A stretch of DNA of 64,000 nucleotides from Angiostrongylus vasorum (lineage: Eukaryota > Nematoda > Chromadorea > Rhabditida > Metastrongylidae): positions 751,501 through 815,500 of the forward strand of contig JADANN010000439.1 of assembly GCA_018806985.1 (NCBI GenBank), written 5' to 3'. The notes beneath the pieces were generated by a model. That model was not told the DNA's origin and did no database searches. It saw only the letters and a program-made list of their open reading frames with translations. Position 1 is the first letter of the stretch. Each line of letters opens with the position of its first letter. The translations under genes and the position numbers were made by a program. This document shows, one piece after another, positions 1-12,390 of this stretch.

Positions 1-360
1 TTCGGCAAAAGAACGAAGCGATAGAAGCATTCCAAACATTAGCTTAAATTCCTGAAAAGATCAAAATGAGTCAGTGGAAAAACAAGTAGGTAACCTGTAA
101 GAGCTAAGATACACCAGAATTACGACTTTCAGTAGAACTTCCTCGTACTGACCTCACTTTTCTGCATTCCGGATTCCTTCTCCCTCTTCCATTCCTTGTA
201 AAATATACAAGCACCATCACGATTAAACAAATAGAAATTAAATATTGTCATAAAAGCGTTCCTGAAATGCGAAATAATGGGACCATCACTAGAAGACCTA
301 CAAATGTGTCTAAAGTTCCGCTTCAACAGCATTTAGTAAGCAAAACTAACAAAAGATTCC

Positions 361-430
361 TCCCAGTAGCTTAGTACTTAACTACTAAGTAATAATACTA
401 CTACATACTACTACTACATTATACTATATA
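361..430. repeat. ACT/TAA-rich low-complexity tract
   Basis: Irregular runs of ACTACT, AATAATACTACT and TACTACTAC. The flanking sequence 1-360 shows nothing I can assign. Confidence 0.6.
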
Positions 431-499
431 TGCTTCATAACATACTTAATACCGTAGAACTTATAAAAATCCTGGTAGCATAGACGTCGTTTCGTCCGC

Positions 500-835
500 A
501 CTTGCGTACGATAAAGTGTAAATTCCGCCTCGTCGTTGTGTCCGTTACAGACAGCTTCTCTTGGGAGCTGAGTTGACCCCTGATGGATATGCATTCTGGA
601 TTGTTTCCTGACTCACTAACTAAGGAATCCGTTGTGTAAACAAAATAGTGTACTGTATACACAAAGAAAACACTGATTTTTTAGTACTCAGCTTCGTGAC
701 TCTTCATTCAATCTTTCATTTACAAGCTGTTTCTGTCAGAATGATAATGGTGTTTACTCGCTTTGCATTCTTGCACTTCTAATATAATGATATGCATTTG
801 CGAGATGAAGATTTTCTTTGTTTTCAGCCATAACC
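500..835 (+). repeat. Duplicate unit, copy 1 (interrupted downstream by RTE copy 1)
   Basis: Matches 6210-6840 in order: TCCGTTACAGACAGCTTCTC against TCCGTTACGGATAGCAAGCTT, GATTGTTTCCTGACTCACTA, GGTGTTTACTC and ATAATGATATGCATTTGCGA. Similarity ends at CATAACC where the RTE begins. Confidence 0.7.
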
Positions 836-3097
836 CCACGGACCTCCCCTCACAAAAGGGTCTCATGCCGGTTAGTCGCGAGGCTACCTGGCGCCTCCCC
901 AGGTGGCGGATAGGGGGAATAATCGCGGACCAAAACCGACCTTTGCCTTCCTGAGACACAGATGGATCCAGGAAATGGACTCCATGTTTTTTACTGCGCC
1001 GATTTGGCACATACTTTCTGTATCTACGAGGCGTATTCATGCACGCGTGTGTGGATGCGTTCCAGTTTACGCGGATTTTATTCTACGAGTCAGTTAACCC
1101 AAAAAGCCTGCAATCAGGTGACAGGGAAGTATATGGGAGGCGGTTAGGGAGCCATCTCCAACAAATAAGCTCCATGTCCACTCTGGGAGAGCCTGGCAAG
1201 CTACTCGTGAGTATATCCCAGCCACTACGTTAAGAGCCCAGCAAGCTATACGTGGGTATCGAAAGAGTAAACATAGTGAAATAAACGGGCCTCCTTCCAC
1301 TAACCCCGAAAAGAGCCCCCGATTCGCCAGCGTTGGTTAGAACGAGTACGGAGAGGCTGTTAAAATCTAGGACCATCCTAAACTGCCTAAATCGCAAAGA
1401 ACTGAGATGACGATCTGTACCTACAATGCGCGCACCCTTGCATCTGAATAGTCGCTCGAAGACTTGATCATGCAAAGAAGGATACGGTACGACGTTATAG
1501 GACTGGCCCAGACGAGACGATGCTATCCATTCAACGCCGTCTATGACACCGGAGAAGAACTGTTCCTCGGAACATGCGACAGTAGAGGAGTCGGCGGCGT
1601 CGGCGTTCTCGTTAACACGAGTTTGTCCATGAACATAGATTCATTCGAACAACTTACAACCCGAATCGGACGTTTACGGTTAAAAAGATGTGGATCAACA
1701 CCGGCTTTGACAATCTTCTTTTGACAATCGTCTACGCGCCGACATCAAACTATGACGAAGTCGAAGCGTTCTATATGATACATTCTTCAAGGTCATCACT
1801 GGAGATTTCAATGCCAAGACTGGACCAAGAAGAACGTCACATTGGGACTCACGGATTAGAATGGAACGAGTACGGTAAGCCGCTCTCCGAATTTATCATG
1901 CCGACCAAGACCATCCATGGTAACTCGCAATTCTACAAACCCCGCCCTCAGTCCTGGACGTGGGGAGCCCACCAGTGGAGAGTACCATGATGAAATAGAA
2001 CTACATCATAAGAAATCGAAGGTTTTGCCTAACCGATGTCGCTGTTGTTCCAAAATTCTCTGCGGGATCAGACCATCGCGTCCTTCGTGCAAGAGTTCAT
2101 TACTCGCGAAAAGGAGAAAAGGCCGCTAAATTCAGAAAACCAAGTGCTAAAATCACCATAGACTGGGACATATTTAATTCATTCGTTGGCTGTTGGGTGA
2201 TTTTTCTTGATAACATCGACGAGCAGTACGATCGGCTCACTCAACATCTTCACGTTAGCGCTATGAAAGCTGACAGTTCGAAGGCCACTAAGAGACGACG
2301 GTCTCCAGAAACAGGCTGATACGTCAGGGCGGATTCGCACGAGCTACCGTGAACCTTCATCTCACTTTCAAACTCGCAAAACAATGCAGACAAGCGATAA
2401 AAGAGGATCTCAAAGAAAGAAGACAGGCAGTTATGAGTGAAGCGGTAGAGGCTGCTGGGAGAAGCATTGGCAGAGCCCATCGAAGCTTTGACACTTATAA
2501 TACCTAGATGATTGCACTCCACCGCCCACGCAAAACAGTTGCAACTTCCAGAAAGGCAATGGGGAAAGTCAGTGAAGATTACTACTTGGATCTTTTCAAT
2601 AGCCACGTTCTCCTTCCCTCATATGAAATAAATGAGGATGGATATGTCGTACCATCGGTTCTCCCTTCCGAAATCCGACATGCCATTTCGTCGGTGAAAA
2701 ATCGAACACCTCCAGGTCCGGACAGGATAAGATCTGAACACCTGAAGAACCTTCCGCCAGTCCTCATAAATACACTGGGTCGGCTCTTCACACGTTACCT
2801 CTCTGAATGCAAGGTTCCTATTTAGTAGAAGACCAGCAAAACCCTGTTATTGTTCAAGATGGGTTAACTCCACGATATCGGCAACTACCACCCAATCTGC
2901 TTGCTGTCTGTCGTCTGCAAACTTTTCACTCGAGTCATCCTAGACAGGACTGACAGAACACTAAACGAAGGACAGCAATGTGTGCAAGTAGGGTTTCGAA
3001 AATGATTCAGTACGATGGACCATATTCACACGATAACAAGACTAAATGAAGTATCGCGGGAATACAAGAGAGCGCTCTATCTCACTGTTTTAGATCC

Positions 3098-4890
3098 AAC
3101 ATCTTCGATAGAAACACCGCTAAGGAAGATCAAACGAGTAATGGTATGATAAATAATATGGCAGAAAAAATCCAGACTTACTGTGTTAGGAGGCACGATT
3201 CTCAATGATGAGCCACGCTCGCTATTAGAATGGGGCCTAAGTTTCCCTTCTGAATAGCTCTTTGTAGGATTGGATATAGTTTCCATGAACTTCAAGATGG
3301 AAAAAAACCTAAAGCTGAGGCGCTAAATAGGAGCGAACAACAAGAAGTAAGGGCATGACCAGTACCGCCATTTCCTCAACTGCTCTTCAGACAGCAAGAT
3401 CCCAGCAATACTATCGCAGGAAGAGGTTTCGCTCCAACCTGTAAGAAATGCAAAAAATTTTTTATGCGAGCAGTTCGAGAGCTGATTATATCGAAAAGCA
3501 TAAGACCATCCGTTAGGGATAAGGGTGGGGAATGTGTAGCCAGTTAGATGTTGAGATAGTGGAAAAACACCTTGAAGATGCTTTCTTTTATCCCCAGTCA
3601 TTTGAAAAGGAATTTAAAAGTCAATATCGAAAAGTGGACAACAAATGGGTAAAGTGGCAAAAGGGGCTGGTTTAAAAAACATAAGTTATTTCTCAACTGA
3701 AGGTTGAGTTAGCAACATGTCCGTCTTACTTACTTATCAAAACCCATAAGTTGGCATCCAGTGATGATCTTGCGTCTATCGAACCATGGTTGTCTAATGT
3801 CAGACCAGTCAATAGCTGCGTAGACGTACCAACGGATAGAATAACGTGGATTTCAGCCTAAATACTCACCCAATTGTTAAAACACATCCCAGGCCATCTA
3901 ACAAACACCCAGCCAGATGTCCTTGGATCGTCTACGTAACCAACATCCCAACAGCGCGTACGTGATGGAGTTCTTCGACATCACTGCCCTCTACTACAAA
4001 CGTGTCGAATGACTCCGCTATGCAAACCATCCTCGAACTCCTTTTGCAACACGAAAGAGCAATGCACATGTATGGCTTCACGGTTCAGCAGTTGATGACA
4101 CTCTTAGTGCCTCAACTGCTGAATCTTCAGATGGTCTAGAAAGGGTTGGAGAGTTGGCAATGGGACAGCGACGGGCGTTAAGCCTTGCCATTAAATTTAT
4201 TTCTAATGCGGAAGCACCATTAACCGATCTGTGGCCATTACTCTACTGCAGATACATAGATGACTGTTTGGTCACCTGAACAGTCGGAGTAAATGACATT
4301 CACTCGAGAGAACCCGAAGGAAAACTGACTTCCATTTCTAAACGTTCAAATTAATCTTTCCGAAAATAGCTAAATTGTCAAGTGGCACCGAAAGCCAAGT
4401 ATCAAAAACCTAATAGTTCATTACCCCTCGAACCCCTCTCACACAAAAATGGCACTTGTAAGAAACATATTTTTGAAACAGCTACCAGCTGTGCACACGA
4501 GGAGCGCAAAGAAGAATCCGGAAATTGGCGCCGCAAAAAGCCATTTTCAACGGTTACGAGACCGTAGCTCCTCGGGATTGGCGTGAAGGAAAACCTAAGT
4601 CCCCAAACGTCAACTCTAGCGACAATAAGGTCCCTTTTATCCTGACCTTCATTTCAAACTAAACACGTGCAGCTATAAAACGTTGCTTAAGAAGGGCCAG
4701 TTTAGAGAATTCGCTAACAGTAACTGAACTAGCACAGAGCACTCTAGTACGCCAGCTAGTTCGCAACCGCCTATATGACATCAGCAAAGAAGATGATGTA
4801 ATAGCCGTCTCTACCGTTAGGGGCAAATTTTTAGGTCTATGTACAACGCAAAATTGCAAAATTTGCCCTAACGGTAGAGACGGCTGTTAT
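3098..4890 (+). mobile_element. Penelope-like element, truncated and decayed, nested in RTE copy 1
   Basis: Several reading frames together give Penelope-type reverse transcriptase signatures: RMGPKF near 3225, YLLIKTHKLASSDDLASIEP near 3735, TNTQPDV near 3905, a region with NVSNDSAMQTILELLLQHER near 4005, LLYCRYIDDC (the catalytic YIDD box) near 4245, and an ICPNGRDG cysteine motif near 4875. The order matches the element class known from strongylid genomes. Frames are broken many times. No GIY-YIG endonuclease domain was seen before RTE sequence resumes, so the 3' part is missing. Its last part forms the inverted repeat described separately. Confidence 0.8.
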
Positions 4891-4913
4891 ATCATCTTCT
4901 CTTTGCTGATGGC
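4779..4913. repeat. 53-bp inverted repeat across the Penelope/RTE junction
   Basis: Left arm about 4779-4831 and right arm about 4858-4913 are near-perfect reverse complements with few indels and a loop of about 27 bp. The right arm runs from the Penelope ICPNGRDG codons into resumed RTE sequence. The left arm therefore contains an inverted copy of the junction itself, including the RTE CTTTGCTGATG segment. Confidence 0.8.
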
Positions 4914-5690
4914 ATCGTCCTTATAACATCAAATATTAACCAAGCGGAACGAATGCTTACCAACTTTGATGGAGGCGTGTGTAAAAAATTGCTCTTTGAC
5001 AAAGTCTCACAAAAGCGATGTTCATGAGGAACGGATTGGTTTCGCATGCCCCATTCACGCTCAACGGAACGAATATCTCCGAATGCTCCAGTTATATCTA
5101 CCTAGATCGGGAAATCAACATGGTGAACGACTTAACTCCAGAGTTGAGCAGAAGGAAACGAGCAGCTTGGGGAGCTTTCAAGAGTACCGAGGATGTAGTA
5201 GAGAGAATGAAGAACAACGAACTTCATGCCCACCTTTTCGAATCCACGATTCCTTCTGCCTTAACAATATGAGTCGGAAACTAGGTCGCTGCGTAACCAG
5301 AATGAATGATCCCTCAGCGTTATTGGATGAGCAGCCTGAAAGATGATGTTGGGAGTATCCCCTTTTTGTCAGATGGGGCGTTCAGGCGTATTTCTTACGT
5401 TTCATACGGCATACTGTCGAAGATTAGGTGGGCTGGGCAAGTAATGTGTGTGAGCGACAACAAGAGCCGTTAGCGACTGGATTCTTCGGAATTTTAAACG
5501 TACTGCATGAACATCACCAAACCAATGGCCAGAGTTCTTCACTAGAACCATAGAGAAAAGATTTGGTGCTCAAGGAGTTTCTAGACCGAGCAGAAGCCAC
5601 CGGGTTACCCTTCCACGTGATAGGGGAAAACGGAAGATTTACTGACACCCGCTCGTCACTTGACGATCAACGAGACGACAGGTAATACAG

Positions 5691-6209
5691 GTGGTATCTA
5701 TTCATATGACCCTAAATCAAGTATTGTATGAATGTCAGTGCTTCATTCACTTCACTGAGTTGCATCCACCATCTATTCATGTATTCGGCTTTTCGTGTGT
5801 TTGGCTATCACTTGAGGACCTTATGTTCCCCGTAAATCCGCTGAGTGATGATGGAGTTGATTCTCCCTTAAACCCTGGGATTACGCTACTGGAAAGTTTC
5901 TAGGTCATCACAGCAGACATAACTGCCAGACCTTGTTAATCAGTTTTTTCCAGAGAAGTGTCGTACTAATTCATTGGAGCTCGTATGAATCTAGCTTGAT
6001 GAGAGGGCGGAGTCGAATCAAATATCATGTGTGTATTGCACTACATCTCTAACCATTATGCTACCCGCCGTGTAGAACGCTAACACTGTAGATGACGTTT
6101 CACTTTATTTGAATAAAGTTATAAGTTTCTCACAAGGCATGTTCAATGTCAACCAAAGCACTTTTTTGGTGTATAATAGCGCTCTGAAGTTACTGTAGAA
6201 TACGTTCTG
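5691..6209. other. Gene-free interval
   Basis: Short open frames only, no homologous motif or repeat unit recognised. Confidence 0.5.
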
Positions 6210-6840
6210 CTCATGACGTTGACGTGTGAATTTCGTCTCGCCAGTATCCGTTACGGATAGCAAGCTTCTCGTGGAATGTTATTTTGACTGGTACAGATTC
6301 TTGATTGTTTTTTGAGTCATTAGTTAGGGATGCGCTGCACAAACAGAATGTTCTACTACATACATAACGAAGGAGCGCGTCTAGTGCAGTAGTTAGAGGC
6401 GCCCTGCATGGAATCTACCCCCACGCCCCAGATCCCTCAAGCCTTCCATCCCTCTGAAGTCGGCAAATTGGTACCCAACCTGTCTGGGAGGAGAGCAGCA
6501 CTGGCTGGATACATCGGTATGCCACCGCGAGTCATTGTAAACGCTAGAAACGCATTCAGTCATCTCTAGCGATCCTCGATGAAGTCGAATGCATGGCGCA
6601 TCCCTCAGGGGATTGATCAACGCCGAGAGCTTTATCCTTTTCTATCCTTTATACACAGCAAAAACATTGATCTTCCAATACCCAGCTTTTCAGATCCTCA
6701 TATCCTCTATCCTTAACTCACAAGCCGTTTTTGTAAGAGTGGCAATGGTGTTTACTTTTTTTCTTGCACGTTGGATATAATGATATGGGTTTCTGGGACG
6801 AAGTTTTTTTTCCTCTTCAACCATCAATAACCATATAGAT
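6210..6840 (+). repeat. Duplicate unit, copy 2 (interrupted by SINE-A copy 1)
   Basis: Same order of matches as 500-835 once the SINE at 6371-6655 is removed. Ends at the same CATAACC position, then continues into sequence absent from copy 1. Confidence 0.7.
6371..6655 (+). mobile_element. SINE-A copy 1 (tRNA-derived)
   Basis: Degenerate tRNA-like head (GTGCAGTAGTTAGAGGCG) then the family body (GGTACCCAACCTGTCTGGGA, GCATTCAGTCATCTCTAGCG) and the tail ending near CTTTATCCTTTT. It sits inside the second copy of the 500-835/6210-6840 duplicate, which lacks it in the first copy. Candidate target-site repeats (ATACATAACGAA and ATACACAGCAAA) flank it. Confidence 0.85.
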
Positions 6841-8339
6841 GTTCTAAACACATCCCCCAACTTGCATGTCTTATGATTAGGGCGTGTCCTTGCCATTAAG
6901 CCTTTTTTGTGACTATGTCAGATTTGCTGAACAAAGGATGTTTATAAATATTTCGTCATTGTCAATCTGAAAACAAAAATCACTTTATCATTATTGTTAG
7001 GTCAAATCAGAGGCAACACATTGAGGCGTGGAACCACTTTCACTACTGATCGTCAGTACTCCTGTGTTGAACCCAATCAAGATATTTGCACATACATCCA
7101 ATCAGAGTCCCCATAGTTAGCCTTCCTTAGTTCCTCTGTGATTGTCGTCCCAAACGTTCTTCGTCTGTGTCCAAAAATATCATCGCTTTTTTCGATGGAC
7201 GAAAACAAATAGAGACATGCCATCTTCGATGACATCGTCAAAGAGTCAAGGTTAGCCTAGGCTGAACCCACCAGGAAAAACATTTCCCACAGTAGTTTAA
7301 ACTTCACAGTCTGAAGTTAATGTTAGTTCAAATTGCGTTCTGAGCACGTAACATCAAAAATACAGATGTAGTCAAAATCGGAAAGGACATGTTCTCATCC
7401 CCAATTGATAGACCAATTCACTATGCACACCTTGACATCTTCACTTGAGTACAGCTTCACAACCTGTGCTCAGTGGAAAATGACAGGGTCTCTCACTATT
7501 CCGCCTGTACTTTGTAATTTTTTTACTGCTTATGTCTTTTTGAATCTACTTTTCCTACCCTTTAAAGTGAGATTGGATGTTTATTTCAGTTTAAGTTTAT
7601 CCTTCAAAAAGAAAAAAAATCTATTTCATAGAAATATACGCTTTAAGACATATTGCAGTAAACGAGAAAAGGATGAAGTACGTTCCCGTGAGCACAACAA
7701 TAACCACAAAGCGGTCCACATCTAAAACGTGGTATTCATTACTTAATCAACTGAGGTGATTAAGGGTGGCTAAAGTAAATTAAGGTGATTGAGGTGGTTA
7801 ATTAAAGTAAAACAACGGGTAATTTAGATCGCATTTTGCAAAACTGTAAGCGAAGCTTCGGTGACCTAAGAGCAGACGTTAGATCAAATCCCTTTCATTC
7901 TTGAAACAGTCGAAATTACCAGAAACATCTGCTAAAGACCATGGGTATAGCAAAAATACATGAGCAAAATAAGGATATCATCAAACCGAATGGTCACTGG
8001 ATTAGTGTAAATAAAATCCCTGGTAATTCTACAGGGGATATCTGCTGGCCTCCCAAAACAAAACCATGAAAATCGCCTGTAGTTTGTTACACTGCAACAT
8101 TGTATGCATTGTTACAATTCTACGACATAAGATAGCAAGGAGATTCCTGTCTAAGTCTAACACTGGAAGCTTCTTACACAAAAGATTAAGGAAAGAAAAA
8201 AACTTACACCACCGACAACTGGTGTTCATATTATCCTTGATAGTAATATTCATTCTCGCTATCAAATGCCTTTCTAACTCCTTAGATATGCACAGATGAG
8301 GATTTCCACTGATCTCTAAACAATTCTACTTTAAGTTGC
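6841..8339. other. Gene-free interval
   Basis: No coding signature. At 7745-7810 there is a loose series of GGTGATTAAGG, AAGGTGATTGAGG and GTGGTTAATTAAAG, a decayed short tandem repeat. Confidence 0.5.
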
Positions 8340-8710
8340 ACAGTCTCAAAACCCTCCCAACGGTTTACCGCCTGTACGGCAGGCTGATCCACCCCCCCCA
8401 CTCTGCAGGGTTTCCCAAGCTGAGAAGTAATCCAGCAATTCCATCAGCAGGAAGCCCAGCTAAGAGTAAACCAATACCAGGATCCACCACCGTCCTGGTA
8501 CCTAGCTAGTCGCATCCCTTTGATCCACAAAAGCAGCGAATGGCTGTGATGGTAACGAGCTAGAGCAGACTTTGACTGGGCTGACCTCGGGACTCTAGGG
8601 AACTACAATGGCTAAATCAGCAGAACTCCGAAGAAATGGAAATCATACTGGGGTCCATGGGGTCCGCACAACCATTGAAGTCGGGCCATCCAAGCAACCA
8701 AGTAAGTAAA
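8340..8710 (-). repeat. Family C repeat copy 1
   Basis: About 390-bp dispersed repeat. Forward is defined by the GGATACTTGGATGGCCC start, so this copy is reversed and ends GGGCCATCCAAGCAACCAAG. It shares AGGGTTTCCCAAGCTGAGAA and the palindromic core CCAATACCAGGATCCACC. Confidence 0.8.
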
Positions 8711-9520
8711 TAAGTCTTAAAGAGAATGAGACCAAATACAGTCATTAGTATGGCCAGCGTACAACTTAATTAAATAATTTCTAATCTCTATCTGTAGCAA
8801 CTTCTGTTACTATAAATAATTTACAACAATTTTGTTCAAACTACTTAAAACTGTTCGAGCGGGTACTCAACTGATGGATTAGACTGCATGCTACTTAATG
8901 ATGATTATGATTAAGGTATTAGCGCCAATGCGAATAAGGATCATAGTTTTTATCTCAGTCCTGTTTACTCATAAACAGTCATCATTGTAACCTTTCCATT
9001 CAAACAGCCAGGTACGAAGGGATTCGGGTTCGGGTTCAGTAACTAATGAAAGGCAAGCACTGCTGTAATCTTAGTAAAATTCATTTCGTCCTTATAACTG
9101 TTACTGACACAAAACATAATACATCATGAACGTGTTTATGACAACGGAGCGATTGATCAGAAAGGTTAGAGATGAGTAGTAGCATTTGAAGGATTCAAAA
9201 ATATTGATTTGTATTGACTTCATGGTTGTCTTAAATGAAAACTGGAAAGTTGAAGAAGTTGAACTCTACCATTTTTGCATTTGTGAGACGGATTGAAATT
9301 AAATGATCGGATGAACTCGATATCAGTCAGGAGTGTGTCCTTGACGACTAAGCAACCATCCACTAAGCTACCGCTCGTCGGAATTTCGCCGTCCACATCC
9401 TTGTTAAAATACTGAAAATTATAACTTAAGACGAAACGCGTGTAAGAAACACCGCAAGCTTTTTCCACAAAATGAAATAAGTACCAGCTTTAGGCAACAT
9501 TTACGTGTACTTTCATTCAA
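8711..9520. other. Gene-free interval
   Basis: Nothing recognised beyond a short GGGTTCGGGTTC doublet near 9027. Confidence 0.45.
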
Positions 9521-9796
9521 AAAAGGATAAAGATCTCGGTCTTGATCAATCCCCGAGCGATGCGCCATGCATTTGACTTCATTAAGCATCGTTTGGAGGT
9601 GAGTAAATGCATATCTGGCATCACAATGACTCGCGGTGGCGTACCGATGTATCGAACCAGTGCTGGTATCCTCCCAGACAAGTATGGTACCAATTTGTCG
9701 ACTTCCGAGGGATGGAGGGCTTGGTGGGCCAGGGGCGCGGAGATCGATCACATATGTGTTGCAGAATGCCTCTGACCACTGCGCTACAAGCGCTGA
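9521..9796 (-). mobile_element. SINE-A copy 2
   Basis: Reverse orientation: the tail (GATCAATCCCCGAGCGATGC) comes first, then CTGGTATCCTCCCAGACAAG, and the tRNA-like head ends at TGACCACTGCGCTACAAGCGC. Full length. Confidence 0.85.
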
Positions 9797-10189
9797 TTTG
9801 TATGCGTTCATATATCCAAATAACTGTCAGTGAAATAAGAACTACGAAAGCATTGTAGTTTATAAACACTATGATGATCACATAGACGGAATTCTTGCGT
9901 TTAGTCTAACAGTACAATTATTTCTATCTGGGTATTTTATGGACAGTATTCGTTATTAATATATTACACATACAATGTCTCCATAGTAAGCGTCGCAGTT
10001 AAGCAAAGACAAATCCTCCACCTGACCAGATAAGGCGCACTCTGCAAGAAAACGAAATATCTCCGTCATGTTCCTCATTCCTAGCAAGAATTTCCGTTTT
10101 CTTATAAACGGCTGGATTGTAGATAACCACTATCAAGGGCGGCTATAACAATAGGTTCAGATAATTGAATACAGAACAAAAAAGTTCTA

Positions 10190-10449
10190 AAGCTTTCGGC
10201 GTCTATCAATCCCTAAGTGATGTGCCGTCCACTCGAGTTTATGAAGCATCATTTGGACGTGATTGAATGCGTATCTGGGCTTCTCGCGGTGGTCTACCGA
10301 TGTATCGAGCCAGTGCTGCTATCCTTCCAGACAAATCTGGTACCAACTTTCCGACCCCGGATGAATAGAAGGTTTGGTCAGCCTTGGGCGTGGGGATCGT
10401 TCCCATGTGCACTGCTGAGCGCCTCCGACCACTGCGCTAAACGCGCCCC
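10190..10449 (-). mobile_element. SINE-A copy 3
   Basis: Reverse-oriented, full-length copy. The head reads GACCACTGCGCTAAACGCGC on the plus strand. Lies 390 bp from copy 2 in the same orientation. Confidence 0.85.
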
Positions 10450-11440
10450 CTATTGGATACAGAACAGAGTAATTAAAAAAATTACCACCATGTTGAGGTA
10501 CTTGAAAGGTGTAGGCAGAGAAAACCCTAGCGAGTGAAGCGATCGTCCTCCGTGACAATCTGCGGTTCCCACGAATCTCCGCCATGTGTGCAGTAGGGCC
10601 GCCATAAAATTCAATTTCATTGTCGAAGATGATCGTTTCCAGATCGTCATTTCCTATTACTTTAAGCGCCGGACCTAAATTTGAGAGGTTAAAACTATCC
10701 TGTATATCCGAACCCAGTTTAATGTCCTGCAGTTTTTCATTACGTTAAACACCCCAGATGAACTAGCTGGGATTCTTAGACCCAACTGTGGACAAATGTT
10801 TAGTAAGATTAGGAATAGATATGTAGGCCTCGAGACAGACCTTAAGTTTTATGAATTTCCTACTGATACTATATAGTGTACCGTTGTCTTCAGCACAACA
10901 TTAAACCTCGCCGACGACTCATTGAAAAAACAACAAGAGGACAACGCAAGTCAAAGAAATTGGTATTTTATAATTACACTTAGACTGCCTTCGCATCTTA
11001 TAGATCTACAAATTTACTCGGGCCACATTTCGCTCCTCATGTGGACGCTGCGTGGATTGCCCAACAGATGAAATGGATGACTAAGTCTGCTAGTTGTACA
11101 ACTGTTTACAATGTGTTGAAATCAAGCGCACTGTTGTTTAACAGCAAGTTGATACCGGGAACAAATCCAGGAATTACCTGCGTTGCAGCTGTTCCACTCC
11201 TTAAGTTTTGGAAAGCGTAAGCTTTTGAAATTTGTGTATTCCACAACAATACACATAGTTATCTGGAAGTTCAATAAAATTAAAGGGAGCACAAAATTTT
11301 CTACGGTGATTGAAGCGGTGAGAGTACGTCACTGCTCCTCCTTCACTTCACTAGAACAGCTCCGCTTCCTACTTTAAGAATTAAGTGTTCATGGATAGCC
11401 ACCATTCACCCTCATGGAGGCAATTGTAATGACGCATTAT
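10450..11440. other. Gene-free interval
   Basis: No exon set or repeat recognised. Open frames are short and mutually inconsistent. Confidence 0.45.
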
Positions 11441-12160
11441 CTATCGGGGGTCCTACTAGCGCTTGTCAATCAAAGAGTGGATTCATCATGTACAAGAAGT
11501 CAAGCTGGTTGTTATCGTAACTGCACCACCAAAATACAGCTTTTCTGTCGACCGCTTACCAGGAGAAGGGGTTTTGACAAGGCGCCACCACCTCGACGAA
11601 GCTACTTACTGCAGCACTTCAGAGGTTAAAAAAAACGCATTCAACTAGGACTAGAAGGGCATATACATTAATGGTCCATTCCTATCAAATTATCGTGTTG
11701 TTGACGACGACATAATCTTTTCAGAAAGTAACAGGAAAGCAGCTACGATGATCAACGAGCTCGAGGAAGTGGAAAAAAGACTGGGCTCGCGTATAAGCCT
11801 CTCAACGAAAAGAGTGATCAACTAACGGACCCCAAACTCCGCGCCCAACTTTTCGACTCAGCGGTGGTCCCAGCGTTCTCTTATGCAGCAGAGACGTTGT
11901 GCTGATACTTTAACTATGTCAAGAGTTCTGCGCATTACCCACAGATATTTTGGACAATGCCTTCTAAAATTTAACCGGCACTCAGAACGTTTACCCGATA
12001 TGCGCAGCTTTGCTCTTCGAAGCTTATCCCATCTTAGAGATGTAAGAGATTTTACACACTGATATCGAAACACGGATTGGTCGGTCATACAATGGAAACA
12101 GAATGTGACTGATGGACGAAAAGAACAGTAGAGTAGACCCCAAATGATGTAGATTTCCCT
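11440..12160 (+). mobile_element. Second RTE-lineage LINE fragment (RT 3' half)
   Basis: Frames in this stretch read like the palm and C-terminal region of an RTE reverse transcriptase but differ from copies 1-3: SNRKAATMINELEEVEKRL and RISLSTKR near 11730-11815, a region with LRAQLFDSAVVPAFSYAAET near 11845 when read across a frameshift, and TMSRVLRITHRYFGQCLLKF near 11915-11975, followed by MRSFALRSLSHLRDVRD. Stops and frameshifts are frequent and no endonuclease is present. Confidence 0.65.
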
Positions 12161-12390
12161 GGAGCAACTCCCTACACGATGGGCGCACGTGCTTGTTGCT
12201 TAAATGAATCAGCTGTATTCGTATCTGTTAACGCTTTGCAACTATGTATCGTACTTCCACAAGTCACGATACTCGAACCAAAACCACCTCCATGGACAAC
12301 GACCATAAGTCATGTCATGAATCATATTGTGCAGATCTCATCACAACTTCGATTCATTTTGTTATTTTGTAACTGTAGTCTACGGATTAC

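Larger units (their letters stand above)
836..5690 (+). mobile_element. RTE-type LINE, copy 1, decayed and interrupted by a Penelope-like element
   Basis: The 5' untranslated part (836-1460) matches copy 2 at 34.45 kb and the minus-strand copy at 61.67 kb. The apurinic-type endonuclease runs from about 1410 in broken frames, with YDVIGLAQTRR, a GVGGVGVLVN block and VYAPTS. The reverse transcriptase finger region is at 2690-2825 (KNRTPPGPDRIRSEHLKNLP). From about 3098 to 4890 the RT is replaced by a Penelope-like element. It resumes with the FAD box region near 4898 (now FADG), followed by [20 protein letters not shown] and the usual RTE C-terminal region.  The 3' end is an AGGTAATACAGGTGG-like tail at about 5688. 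Many stops and frameshifts show it is dead. Confidence 0.88.

Noticed and set aside
9419..9881. Several overlapping open frames on both strands
   Set aside because: They lie on SINE-A copy 2; GC-richer repeat sequence keeps frames open by chance.
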